From an uncultured Bacteroidia bacterium (lineage in GTDB: Bacteria > Bacteroidota > Bacteroidia > Bacteroidales > UBA932): a stretch of 64,000 nt of DNA. Both the position numbers and the translations under genes were made by a program. The stretch is taken from NCBI GenBank assembly GCA_902778105.1, contig CACYWN010000004.1, positions 62,001-126,000 of the forward strand, given 5' to 3'. Under the pieces are notes generated by a model. That model saw only the letters and a list, made by a program, of their open reading frames with translations. It was not told the DNA's origin and ran no database searches. Below, one piece after another: positions 47,645 through 56,033 of the stretch. Each line of letters begins with the position of its first letter. Positions within the stretch are counted from its first letter, which is position 1.

Positions 47645-49204
47645 TTATTCAAGTTCAGATATGATTTGGTCAATTTCTGCCCTCAGCCTGTTCTCCTTCT
47701 CTACAATCTCCTTCAACTCTGCATTAAGAGTAACAATATCTACCTTCTCTCTGGTGTCCTCCTGTTCAACATAGGTGGAGACAGAGATATTATAGTCTCT
47801 CTCTGCAATATCTTCATTGGAGACGAGCTTGCAGACATGCTCTTTGTCCCTCCTGTCAGTAAAGACATCAAGGATATTCTGTATGTTCTCTTCTGTGAGT
47901 TTGTTGGAGTTTGTAACCTTGACACATTCTTTGGATGCATCTATGAAAAGGGTGCTATTGTCCTTCTTGGCTTTCTTTAAGACCATTATGCAGGTTGCAA
48001 TAGTGGTTCCAAAGAAAAGGTTTTCAGGAAGCTGTATAATACAATCTATGAAGTTGTTGTCAATCAGATATTGCCTGATTTTCTTCTCTGCTCCCCCCCT
48101 GTACATAACACCAGGGAAACATACTATGGCTGCTGTTCCATTGGTGGCCAACCAGGCCAGGGAGTGCATAATGAAGGCCAGGTCAGCCTTGGACTTGGGA
48201 GCCAGGACACCAGCCGGTGCAAACCTGGGGTCATTGATAAGGGTGATGTCATCATCCCCCTTCCACTTGATGGAGTAAGGGGGATTTGAGACTATGACCT
48301 CAAAAGGTTCATCATCCCAGTGCTGGGGGCTCAACAGGGTATCCTCACATGCAATATCAAACTTGTCATAGTCTATGTCATGCAGGAACATGTTAATCCT
48401 GCAAAGGTTATAGGTAGTCAGGTTGATTTCCTGTCCAAAGAAACCCTGTCTTACATTGTCCTTCCCAAGTATCTTTGCAGCCTTTAAAAGGAGAGAACCA
48501 GAACCACAAGCTGGGTCATAGACCTTGTTGATTTGTGTCTTTCCAACAGTCGCCAACTTGGTCAGGAGCTCACTCACCTCCTGGGGAGTATAGTATTCAC
48601 CACCAGACTTACCGGCATTGGAGGCATACATACCCATCAGGTACTCATAGGCATCTCCAAAGGCATCAATGGTGTTATTCTGGTAGTCACCCAGCTTCAT
48701 CGACTGGACCCCCTTCAACAGTTTGACCAGCTTCTCATTCCTCTTGATAACAGTGGCTCCCAGCTTGTTAGAATTGACATCCAGGTCTGCAAACAAACCC
48801 TTGAAGTCATCCTCACTTGCAGTGCCCTTTGCAGAGTTCTCAATGGAGGAGAAGATGCTTTCCAAGGTCATGTTCAGGTTAGGGTCAGCATCACAAACCT
48901 TGCAGACATTCTCAAAGAGTTGGGAAGGAAGGATGAAGAAACCCTTCACCCCCACCATCTCTTCCCTTGCACCCTCAGCCACATCATCAGCCAATTCTGC
49001 ATAGTTGAAGGACTTGTTCCCTGTCTCCCACTCACCCTTATTGATGTATGCCGTGATGTTCTCACTGATGTATCTGTAAAAGAGCATGCCCAGGATGTAG
49101 GACTTGAAATCCCATCCATCTACTGAACCTCTCAATTCATCTGCAATTGCCCAGATAGTCCTGTGGAGTTCTGCCCTCTCCACTTCCTTCCTGTTGTCAG
49201 CCAT
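47645..49204 (-). CDS. hsdM: Type I restriction enzyme M subunit (N6-adenine methyltransferase)
   Basis: The 519-residue protein has the HsdM N-terminal helical domain (about 10-150) and an adenine methyltransferase domain with SAM-binding [15 protein letters not shown] (about 240) and catalytic NPPY in [11 protein letters not shown] (about 310). It methylates the target read by HsdS and is needed for both modification and cleavage. It is the first gene of the hsdM-hsdS-hsdR order. A weak -7-like TAACTTTA lies on the minus strand at 49241-49234. Confidence 0.95.
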   Translation of the reverse strand: MADNRKEVERAELHRTIWAIADELRGSVDGWDFKSYILGMLFYRYISENITAYINKGEWETGNKSFNYAELADDVAEGAREEMVGVKGFFILPSQLFENVCKVCDADPNLNMTLESIFSSIENSAKGTASEDDFKGLFADLDVNSNKLGATVIKRNEKLVKLLKGVQSMKLGDYQNNTIDAFGDAYEYLMGMYASNAGKSGGEYYTPQEVSELLTKLATVGKTQINKVYDPACGSGSLLLKAAKILGKDNVRQGFFGQEINLTTYNLCRINMFLHDIDYDKFDIACEDTLLSPQHWDDEPFEVIVSNPPYSIKWKGDDDITLINDPRFAPAGVLAPKSKADLAFIMHSLAWLATNGTAAIVCFPGVMYRGGAEKKIRQYLIDNNFIDCIIQLPENLFFGTTIATCIMVLKKAKKDNSTLFIDASKECVKVTNSNKLTEENIQNILDVFTDRRDKEHVCKLVSNEDIAERDYNISVSTYVEQEDTREKVDIVTLNAELKEIVEKENRLRAEIDQIISELE

Positions 49205-49287
49205 TATTGGTTATGTGTTTTGTTGGTAACTTGTAAAGTTAAGAAAAAAGGCTGACCTTGGCAAAAAACAACACCCAAAACAAACAA

Positions 49288-49322
49288 TGGAGGCCAGCGG
49301 CGACGATGGCCGCAGACCTCCA
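49288..49322. terminator. Hairpin upstream of hsdM
   Basis: TGGAGG ... CCTCCA encloses an inner AGCGGC / GCCGC stem, giving a long GC-rich hairpin in AT-rich surroundings, between the 49351 gene and hsdM. It may end the upstream transcript. Confidence 0.4.
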
Positions 49323-49350
49323 ACCTCTTGAAAACTATGATTTATTAGGG

Positions 49351-49683
49351 TTACATTACCCTTATGAGTTGTCCTTTATGTCTTATCCAGAAGGAACCTT
49401 CAAAAGATGCATATATCATCCCTCCTTCCCCCACAGCCTCATAGGCTGCTTTCATCTCATCATCCAAATCCTCTTCATCAAAGGCACTTCCTACTGGGCT
49501 CTTCAAGTCTTCGGCTTGGGGATGTTCAGATATCTCTGTCCAGGCCTTGATGACCTCTAACTTTTTCCCCTTGTTGTGTGCAAACTCCTCCAACTGGGTT
49601 ATTCTCTCACTCTTGGGGGGAGCCTCCCTTCCTGGTTCTTCCCTGATGTATGTCTCCAATATATCACTCAACTTCTCCATCAC
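49351..49683 (-). CDS. Small acidic hypothetical protein
   Basis: This 110-residue (or 109 from the second ATG) acidic, helical protein starts MMEKLSDILETYIREEPGRE. The end is beta-like (GGMIYASFEGSFWIRHKGQL). It overlaps the 321-residue gene upstream by 20 bp, so it is translated from the same message. No domain recognised. Confidence 0.65.
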   Translation of the reverse strand: MMEKLSDILETYIREEPGREAPPKSERITQLEEFAHNKGKKLEVIKAWTEISEHPQAEDLKSPVGSAFDEEDLDDEMKAAYEAVGEGGMIYASFEGSFWIRHKGQLIRVM

Positions 49684-50629
49684 TCAAACTTACTCCATTT
49701 AGTTGTGCAATCTTGACAAGGACTTCATCAGCAATATCGCCATAGAGAGTGTCCAGTCCCTGTTCCAAAACATCCTTGGGGATTGTTTTCCCCTTGTTGC
49801 CATTCACATCGACTAAACCAAGTTGGGCCTTTTCAGAAGAGAGATAATCTATCACCATATCTTTCACATACAAGAGGACCAATCTGGCCTTGACCCTTGG
49901 GTCTGCTGTCTGACCAGCCACATTGAATATCTCATCAGGGTCATAGCTTCCCACCTCTTTCTTAATTCTGTCCATACAGTAGGTTATGCACTTCTTTTGA
50001 CAGGCCATATCGATGATAGCCACAGTTTCATTCAGGGCTTTGCTGTATTCCTTGAACCCCTTGACTGGTCTGACCTTGTGGCTCTCATATTCATAGGGGA
50101 GGTCTTCACAGTACTCATCTTCATACCCATCAGATTGTGCCGGTTTCATTGGTACCATTGTAACCTTCTCTCTGTCAGATAGGGTTCCAGTAGGGTCTCC
50201 TGTCTCTGGCTCACCTTGTGGTTTTGTCTTCTCCTTTACCTTTTCCAAGATAACTGCTGCCAACTCTTCAATTACCAGCCCCTTACTATGCACTTGTGAG
50301 TTGTCCCAGCCATAGTCACACTTCCAGTCTGTGTAGAAACTGTCCCCATGGAATTGGAAAATAAGGTCTTTGATGTGCTGGGTTAGTATGTTGTCATCAT
50401 ACTCTGGCTGAGGAAGAATTCTTCCAAGTATGGCCCATTTATCTTTACAGTACTTGATGATGGTCTCCCAGGCCAAAATACCCTGGCATTCAGTTTCAAG
50501 TTCTTGAAGGACTTCCACTATACAGGTATCCCACCAGTCACATTCAATATTGACATTTGCTTCATTGATTTTCCTCATCCTTTGCTGACTGAGGAACTCT
50601 TTAAAGGTTCCTAATCTTTTACTTCCCAT
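49664..50629 (-). CDS. Hypothetical protein of the island's replication-side operon
   Basis: The 321-residue cytoplasmic protein begins MGSKRLGTFKEFLSQQRMRK. It has a Trp-rich N-terminal part (ECDWWDTCIVEVLQELETEC), a Pro/Glu/Thr-rich linker (about 128-180) and a helical C-terminus (VKARLVLLYVKDMVIDYLSS). No known domain. The two-part structure with a disordered linker suggests a binding or adaptor protein. Confidence 0.65.
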   Translation of the reverse strand: MGSKRLGTFKEFLSQQRMRKINEANVNIECDWWDTCIVEVLQELETECQGILAWETIIKYCKDKWAILGRILPQPEYDDNILTQHIKDLIFQFHGDSFYTDWKCDYGWDNSQVHSKGLVIEELAAVILEKVKEKTKPQGEPETGDPTGTLSDREKVTMVPMKPAQSDGYEDEYCEDLPYEYESHKVRPVKGFKEYSKALNETVAIIDMACQKKCITYCMDRIKKEVGSYDPDEIFNVAGQTADPRVKARLVLLYVKDMVIDYLSSEKAQLGLVDVNGNKGKTIPKDVLEQGLDTLYGDIADEVLVKIAQLNGVSLSDGEVE

Positions 50630-50982
50630 AATTTCATAATTTATTGTGTATATGATATTTATGGGTTTTGAGACTTAAAGAATGGGACAAAAAAAGGGAC
50701 AGAACAGTTGAATAACTATCCTGCCCCTGGTGTCCGGTACTGCCCTTACAGTAAGTACAATAGCCTCATCTGCATGGTCCAGAAACAAAGGTAACAATTC
50801 TTCTCAAATCATAAAACAATTGGAGAGAAACACCTGGTCTCTCTCCAATTGAAGTATGAAAGAATGGAAGTATGATAAACACAGGACAGGTTCAATTTGC
50901 CATCATAAAAAGAGCAAAACCCCCTGTTTTATGGTCTTCATTGCCACAATCTGGTCAGAAAAGTGGATGTCCAAAATTCAGG
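50630..50982. other. Gene-free 353 bp with a 12-bp hairpin
   Basis: No gene is supported. CAATTGGAGAGA (50817-50828) and TCTCTCCAATTG (50840-50851) form a perfect 12-bp stem with an 11-nt loop, probably a terminator for the minus-strand gene upstream, though no T-run follows. Confidence 0.55.
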
Positions 50983-51462
50983 TCAGAAAGGGAGTTCATC
51001 ATCTGAAACCTCCTCAAAAAGGGGCCCCTTTCCTTTGGGCTGGTATCTCTCCAAGTCATAGAAGAAGGTCTCATCTACAATCAGGTTCAACTCATTTACA
51101 TAGCCATAGTACTCATCCTCATCCATATCCCTGTGGAGGATGGTGTAGGAGAGATTTATCTTCTCCCTGCTCTTCCTGATAATCCTGGTCATCCAGGCAT
51201 CCTGCTTTGTATGGACATTCCCTTTCTTATCCACCCAAAAAGGAATAGGGACACTGCCACTCTTCTCACAGGCAATAGTGAAACAATCTCCCCCATTTGA
51301 GACCTCATTAAGGGCAGCCAGATAGCCGACATAATCATCCAGTTTTGGGAGCTGTTCTTCTGGTATATCCCCCTTTGTCAGAAAACCATAGACAGTCTGG
51401 TAGAAATCTTTCTCCATCCTTATCAAAAGGGGTCTGTTTAATCTTACAATCGATACTTCCAT
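50983..51462 (-). CDS. Hypothetical protein with SSB-like acidic C-terminal tail
   Basis: The 159-residue protein ends in FEEVSDDELPF, very like the DDDIPF tail by which single-stranded-DNA-binding proteins recruit partners. The rest (KLDDYVGYLAALNEVSNGGD, FWVDKKGNVHTKQDAWMTRI) could be an OB-type beta barrel but does not show a clear SSB signature. It lies downstream of the polymerase-like gene on the same strand, 28 bp apart. I infer a single-strand-DNA-binding or host-replisome-docking role in the element's replication. Confidence 0.65.
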   Translation of the reverse strand: MEVSIVRLNRPLLIRMEKDFYQTVYGFLTKGDIPEEQLPKLDDYVGYLAALNEVSNGGDCFTIACEKSGSVPIPFWVDKKGNVHTKQDAWMTRIIRKSREKINLSYTILHRDMDEDEYYGYVNELNLIVDETFFYDLERYQPKGKGPLFEEVSDDELPF

Positions 51463-51490
51463 TTCTTCTAAATTATTGATTATAATATAT

Positions 51491-53095
51491 TTATGATTTG
51501 TCCATACTGGTGTTTTCCCTCTTTAACTTCAAGGTAATCTCATCACCATACATCGCCCGTGACACTTTCTCCATAATGGACTTCACCTCCTGGGACCTGC
51601 TCTCTGGGACACAGATACAGTCGTGAATTGTCCAAAACTTCATATCTTCTGGTAAGGAATGGATGCATCTCTTGATATACTCGACCTCCATTTTCACCAA
51701 GTCGTAGGAGAGCCTGCTGCACCACTTTCCCTGTCCAACCTTTTTCTTCCTGTCTTTTCCTTTACCATCCACATACTGTTTGTACAGGTCTTTCTCCACC
51801 CTGAACACAGGGTTCCTTTTATACCAGTCAATCTTGTTGTAGATACCAGGTTCCTCCTTCTTCAAGAACTCATTTAATCTCTGTTGGAAACACAGGAAAG
51901 GGTCATCTGTCTTCCTGAACTCATAGGTGGGTTTGTGAGGGCCAGCGTAATCCCTCTTCCTGTTTGGCTGATAGCATGCATACATATACTGCATCATCCA
52001 TTTCTTTATGGTTTTCCTGTCCTCTTTGGAATTAGTCTTTTCCTTAATCCACATATAAAAGTCACTATCACCATCCAAACACTGTCTTAACCATTCACTC
52101 ATCACCCCTGTCTCCTTGTACATCATAATCCCCAGGAAGGAAGGCTGTGCTGAACTCACATCCACTTCTGTAATCAACTCGCCATCCAGTCTCAGGAACT
52201 GATGTCTGTCCTCACTCTTCATATTGGTCATACAGGAGTAGAACCTTCCGGCATATCCCTTTCCATCAGGCTTACAACTGTCATCCAGACACCTTCCTAT
52301 GATACCACAATCCAGGTCTCTCAAATTCTGGTAGGACATCCATCTCTCTTTCAACTCCTCTTGTTTCTCCTCTGGTAGATTGTAGTATTCCTTGTATTCC
52401 TTGAAGTTGAACATCCACTTTGATGTAGTCCTCACTCCCTCTTCCAGAACCTCCACTGATGCAATGGAATTATACTGCCTCTGTGCCAACCAATCAGGAT
52501 GAAGGGTCCAGGAAACCCTGTCATAATTGACCCCTCTCTCCTTGAAGGAAATAGAAGAAGTACTGCTCATCACCCATTCAGGCATTCCAAAAAAGGAGAC
52601 ACTACATCCCTTGGGGTAATCCCAGTGCATAAGTTTCTCTTTATCAATGATATAATGATAACCGTGATTACTTTTTCTTCCTGGGGAATAACTATAATTG
52701 GTTTCCAGTCCAGTAATATAACCCAGCATCCCAAGTACAAGAAGAACCTGCTTTGGAAAATCCTTACTGGTGCATTTTTCCCTGTTAAACACCTTCTTAA
52801 ATCTGGTCAGATAAACATAGTATGAGTTTTCTCCCAGATGTACTCTTGACAGCATATAGCCACAGACCACATAGAACCACTTGTGAAACTCCTTACAGTT
52901 GTGTTTCTTCTTGACACTACTGAATAGTGCCTCCAACTCAACAAATCCCTTTTCTTCCTTAGGGTAAATCCACTGATATCTACCACAGTATTCCAGTCTC
53001 TTCTCCTTTGACATAGAAGTCAGTTCCTGATACAGAACCAACCATTCATTCCATACCCTGTTAATCACAGGATTATTCTCCATTATCACTTCCAT
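51491..53095 (-). CDS. Diverged family-A polymerase-like replication protein
   Basis: The 534-residue protein has an unassigned N-terminus (about 1-250) and a C-terminal half with three palm-like motifs in order. Motif A is ITEVDVSSAQPSF (Asp 312), a motif-B-like segment is RKTIKKWMMQYMYA (360-373, Arg/Lys/Tyr), and motif C is WTIHDCICVP (Asp 492). YAGRFYS (281-287) precedes motif A. The pattern matches family-A DNA polymerases, and also T7-type single-subunit RNA polymerases, but overall similarity is low. No 3'-5' exonuclease motifs are evident. It may replicate or prime the element. Confidence 0.6.
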   Translation of the reverse strand: MEVIMENNPVINRVWNEWLVLYQELTSMSKEKRLEYCGRYQWIYPKEEKGFVELEALFSSVKKKHNCKEFHKWFYVVCGYMLSRVHLGENSYYVYLTRFKKVFNREKCTSKDFPKQVLLVLGMLGYITGLETNYSYSPGRKSNHGYHYIIDKEKLMHWDYPKGCSVSFFGMPEWVMSSTSSISFKERGVNYDRVSWTLHPDWLAQRQYNSIASVEVLEEGVRTTSKWMFNFKEYKEYYNLPEEKQEELKERWMSYQNLRDLDCGIIGRCLDDSCKPDGKGYAGRFYSCMTNMKSEDRHQFLRLDGELITEVDVSSAQPSFLGIMMYKETGVMSEWLRQCLDGDSDFYMWIKEKTNSKEDRKTIKKWMMQYMYACYQPNRKRDYAGPHKPTYEFRKTDDPFLCFQQRLNEFLKKEEPGIYNKIDWYKRNPVFRVEKDLYKQYVDGKGKDRKKKVGQGKWCSRLSYDLVKMEVEYIKRCIHSLPEDMKFWTIHDCICVPESRSQEVKSIMEKVSRAMYGDEITLKLKRENTSMDKS

Positions 53096-53122
53096 AATCT
53101 CTTTCTTTCATTGTTTCAGTCA

Positions 53123-53169
53123 GCCTGCTGTGCAGGCAAGGCTGATGCTGACTTTGCAGTCAGCATCAG
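53123..53169. repeat. Paired hairpins upstream of the polymerase-like gene
   Basis: GCCTGC-TGT-GCAGGC (53123-53137) and CTGATGCTGACT-TTGC-AGTCAGCATCAG (53142-53169, perfect 12-bp stem) lie within a 229-bp gap, followed by short CACTGTCTCTTT-type repeats to 53270. This could be a terminator or a replication-origin-type structure. Confidence 0.55.
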
Positions 53170-53324
53170 TCCTGTACAACCAGGATGGCTGACACAGTAT
53201 TTATCTCTTGTCTCTTTCACTGTCTCTTTCACTGTTCCTGTGACTTCTCATTCACTGTCTCTGTCTTCTTCATTCTTTGTCCATTTATTCTTCATTTATA
53301 AGGTAACGAACTCATAAGTGATTG

Positions 53325-53663
53325 TTAATCAAGGATTGACAGATAGTGGTGAAGGTCACTATCTTTTAGTGTTTCCAGGGCATAACTATCTGTCCTCTTC
53401 CAAAGTTCATCATAGGTCAAACCAAGAGTGTCATCCACCCCATACCACTGGTAAATCTTCCAGTTCAGGACCAGGACCAACTCTGTTAGATACCTCAGGT
53501 TGTCCTTCCACTGTTTGAACACCAAGTCATAGTGTTCCCTGACACCATCAGAACCATAGTTGTCTGCAATGCTGAACTCCTCCCAGAAGGTGGTCTCAAA
53601 ATGGAAATCAAACTGTCTCTCCAATGCCTGTTTCTGTACCAGGACTTTCCCTAAATCAGTCAT
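53325..53663 (-). CDS. Small hypothetical protein
   Basis: The 112-residue acidic, aromatic-rich, mostly helical protein (MTDLGKVLVQKQALERQFDF ... LHHYLSILD) has no known domain. It is the first gene of the long minus-strand unit and faces the plus-strand recombinase genes across a 189-bp promoter region. Confidence 0.6.
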   Translation of the reverse strand: MTDLGKVLVQKQALERQFDFHFETTFWEEFSIADNYGSDGVREHYDLVFKQWKDNLRYLTELVLVLNWKIYQWYGVDDTLGLTYDELWKRTDSYALETLKDSDLHHYLSILD

Positions 53664-53726
53664 ACTAAATCATTTTCTGAAAATATAACAAAACCAGAAG
53701 AAATTCATTTTTGACCACAGCTGGTC

Positions 53727-53748
53727 TGCGACGACGACCATCGTCGCA
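53727..53748. promoter_or_regulatory. Inverted repeat in the divergent promoter region
   Basis: TGCGACGA-CGACCA-TCGTCGCA is a perfect 8-bp inverted repeat and the only GC-rich patch in the gap between the two divergent gene sets. It could be the operator that decides between them. Confidence 0.4.
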
Positions 53749-53852
53749 AGACTTAACCCGACAGACTGTCATTTTGGTGTAAAACTCTGAGTATCTGCCA
53801 CTTCCGGCGCAAAAGCTGTACTAATGATAGTGACAGATTAAACTGACAGAAC

Positions 53853-54008
53853 ATGCATACCTACATCATCCACTACAAAGAGTTTGGAAGGGAGTGGAGC
53901 TCCACTTCCTTCCAAACTCCAAGGACAGTTACCAGAGAGTACCTCATTCAGTTCTTTGGACTGGATGAGTGTGAAGACTATTTCATTGAAGAAGAGAACA
54001 ACAATTAA
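53853..54008 (+). CDS. 51-residue hypothetical protein
   Basis: ATG at 53853 gives MHTYIIHYKEFGREWSSTSF and ends ECEDYFIEEENNN. It is compact and beta-then-helix, with no known domain. It starts the plus-strand gene row and is 13 bp before the next small gene. Codon use matches the island. Confidence 0.5.
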   Translation: MHTYIIHYKEFGREWSSTSFQTPRTVTREYLIQFFGLDECEDYFIEEENNN

Positions 54009-54021
54009 ACATCACTTATCT

Positions 54022-54201
54022 ATGGAAGAAGAAAAGACCATCACCCCAAGAGAACAACTGTTGGCCGTTTGCTCTGCAATCATCCTGGCTGGTATTGTTT
54101 CCAATTACAGTTCAGTCGGTCCTAACAACACCCACATCCTTGTGGCCAATGTCACGGCAAAGAACCTCCTGGCCAACATCCTTGATGGTAAAAAGCTCTA
54201 A
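54022..54201 (+). CDS. 59-residue hypothetical protein
   Basis: MEEEKTITPREQLLAVCSAI starts at 54022 with a purine-rich stretch before it. A hydrophobic helix (LLAVCSAIILAGIVSNY) could be a membrane segment or a packed core helix. No known domain. Confidence 0.5.
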   Translation: MEEEKTITPREQLLAVCSAIILAGIVSNYSSVGPNNTHILVANVTAKNLLANILDGKKL

Positions 54202-54276
54202 ACTTTATCAAAGAGAAAGGCTGAATGGAGACACCCCTTCTACACACAACTGTAATAAGCCCTAACATCATTTGTT

Positions 54277-54303
54277 TAGCACACCTTTTAAAATAGCACA
54301 CCT
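54277..54303. repeat. Direct repeat TAGCACACCT next to the serine recombinase start
   Basis: TAGCACACCT occurs at 54277-54286 and 54294-54303, 17 bp apart. The second copy ends immediately before the ATG at 54304, so it lies in the ribosome-binding region. A protein bound here could block both transcription and translation. Confidence 0.5.
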
Positions 54304-54948
54304 ATGACATCAGCCATCATCTTTACCAGGTGCAGCAGTTCCGGCTCACTTGAAGGAAGACAGGATACCACCAGGCAGGTGGAAGACCTTCAACACTATG
54401 CAGACACCAATCATATCCAGGTCATCAAGACCTATGAAGAACACCAGTCAGGTGGCCTGGCCAACAAGAATAGGCCTATCCTTCAAGAAGCCCTTACCTT
54501 CTGTCTGGACAACCACATCGACATTATCCTCATCAGTGAGCTGTCCAGGCTGGGAAGAAGGTGTGACGAGATACTGGAAAGCATCAAATTCCTCAAAGAC
54601 CACCACATCAACTGTTTCTTTCTCAAAGAACAGCTGTCTGTCTTTTCCTCTGATGGGAAGGAGAACCCATACCTGACCATTATGTGTGCAGTGTTGGGAA
54701 CAGCAGCAGAACTGGAAAGGGAGGCCATCAAGTATAGGCTCAACTCTGGAAGGGAGAAGTATATCAGGGATGGAGGCAAACTGGGGAAACCAAAGGGCTC
54801 CGGCATAAAGACCAAAGACCAAATGGCTGTGGAGTACAGGAGTGTCATCAAGAACCTCAAAGCGGGACAGTCCATCAGGAACACATCCAAGATTACTGGT
54901 GTGTCGCCAGCCACAGTCCAGAAAGTCAAGAGAGAGTTCAATCTTTAA
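54304..54948 (+). CDS. Serine recombinase (resolvase/invertase family)
   Basis: The 214-residue protein has the N-terminal catalytic domain with the nucleophile Ser 11 (IIFTRCSSSG), the conserved ISELSRLGRRCDEIL (about 79-93) and AELEREAIKYRLNSGREKY, and a C-terminal HTH (SIRNTSKITGVSPATVQKVK, about 190-209). It would catalyse resolution or inversion at short sites. It is separate from the tyrosine integrase, so it may resolve dimers of the element or invert a segment. No clear inverted-site pair was found. Confidence 0.88.
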   Translation: MTSAIIFTRCSSSGSLEGRQDTTRQVEDLQHYADTNHIQVIKTYEEHQSGGLANKNRPILQEALTFCLDNHIDIILISELSRLGRRCDEILESIKFLKDHHINCFFLKEQLSVFSSDGKENPYLTIMCAVLGTAAELEREAIKYRLNSGREKYIRDGGKLGKPKGSGIKTKDQMAVEYRSVIKNLKAGQSIRNTSKITGVSPATVQKVKREFNL

Positions 54949-54960
54949 CACACCAGCACT

Positions 54961-55125
54961 ATGGGAAGACCAAGAATGACCAGGAATGACTATTACACCA
55001 AGTACCACCAGGTGATATTTGATTTGAACTATATGGTGATGTCCCTGAGGCAGATTGCCAGGGAAAACAAGGTCAGCCTCTCCACTGTCCAGAGGTTGAA
55101 GAAGAAATTTTACAAAACAACATAG
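54961..55125 (+). CDS. 54-residue free-standing HTH protein
   Basis: MGRPRMTRNDYYTKYHQVIF (54961) is followed by a resolvase-type HTH, SLRQIARENKVSLSTVQRLK. The HTH is similar in layout to the C-terminus of the recombinase just upstream (12-bp gap). Lacking a catalytic domain, it may compete for the recombinase's DNA sites or regulate it. Confidence 0.6.
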   Translation: MGRPRMTRNDYYTKYHQVIFDLNYMVMSLRQIARENKVSLSTVQRLKKKFYKTT

Positions 55126-55266
55126 GCCTTCCAGGGCACTGTGGGGCACATTTTGAAAAAATAGCTTCACTTAACCCTCATTTTCGCCAAAAACACGATT
55201 TTTTTGTTAGTTTTAATATGTAAGGGTTCCCCAACTCTGGGGACTTTGGTTAAAATCAACAGAAAA

Positions 55267-55701
55267 ATGTTAAAGTGTTTAAAAATGGATGACACCATTG
55301 GACTTGGTGTCTTTGTAGGTGAGACAGTCAGGGACTGTATCAGAAAGTATGGTAGAAAGTCCATCCTGGAAATCTTGAAGTACTATGACCTGGATGAGGA
55401 AATCCTCAGGGAGTATCATTACAAGGACAAAGGACTTCACAAGGAAAGTCCAGAAAAGGACAAGAAGGAACAGGATTGGGTCCAGGAACTATTGAATTCT
55501 CCTCTCTCTGTGGGAGAGACCTTTGTGACAACCACCTCCCAAGATGTGGATGAAGAGAGTAGTCTTGACTTGTATGAGAAGTATGAGAATGAGATGGACT
55601 GTTATGACAACTCTGTGTTATATGACCCAGAAGATGATGATGGGTTAAGGTATCCCAAGGGTTGGAGGGACAGTTACAAACCCTGGATTTATGGAAGATA
55701 A
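55267..55701 (+). CDS. Acidic hypothetical protein
   Basis: Start MLKCLKMDDTIGLGVFVGET (55267; a later ATG at 55285 is also possible) gives 144 residues. The start matches short mobile-element proteins with KYGRKSILEILKYYDLDEEI, a helical segment, followed by a very acidic tail (YDPEDDDGLRYPKGWRD). Upstream lies a GTTCCCC/GGGGAC hairpin that may control it. No function is recognised. Confidence 0.6.
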   Translation: MLKCLKMDDTIGLGVFVGETVRDCIRKYGRKSILEILKYYDLDEEILREYHYKDKGLHKESPEKDKKEQDWVQELLNSPLSVGETFVTTTSQDVDEESSLDLYEKYENEMDCYDNSVLYDPEDDDGLRYPKGWRDSYKPWIYGR

Positions 55702-55728
55702 TTGTTTAATTTTTAATTATTTACAAGT

Positions 55729-56031
55729 ATGAAGTGTATTACTTTTGATGAAAAGAATGTCTCTGTGACTATGAATTACCAGGACTTACAGAGAGTGATG
55801 AATGAGTGTGTGGTGACCACTATGAAAGTGGTCAATGATGAGAAAAAGAAGTTGGAAAACCAGAAATGGTTTGACACCACCCACACAGCACAGGTGTTTG
55901 GTGTCCATGTCTCCACCATCAACAGATGGAAACACAAGGGATACCTCACCCCAAGGACTGTTGGTGGAAGAGACTTCTTTTCAAGAGAAGAGATAAACCA
56001 CCTTCTGACCACCAACCCCAGACTGTCATAA
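55729..56031 (+). CDS. Excisionase-like HTH protein
   Basis: The 100-residue protein has a C-terminal winged HTH of the MerR/excisionase (HTH_17) type: WFDTTHTAQVFGVHVSTINR followed by WKHKGYLTPRTVGG and FFSREEINHLL. It is immediately before the integrase gene (2-bp gap), which is the usual place for a recombination-directionality factor. An N-terminal helical part (1-46) could mediate dimer formation. Confidence 0.75.
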   Translation: MKCITFDEKNVSVTMNYQDLQRVMNECVVTTMKVVNDEKKKLENQKWFDTTHTAQVFGVHVSTINRWKHKGYLTPRTVGGRDFFSREEINHLLTTNPRLS

Positions 56032-56033
56032 GA

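Noticed and set aside
50856..51179. Plus-strand frame of 107 codons with Ser/His repeats
   Set aside because: Most of it is antisense to the gene with the SSB-like tail, and its composition is low-complexity.
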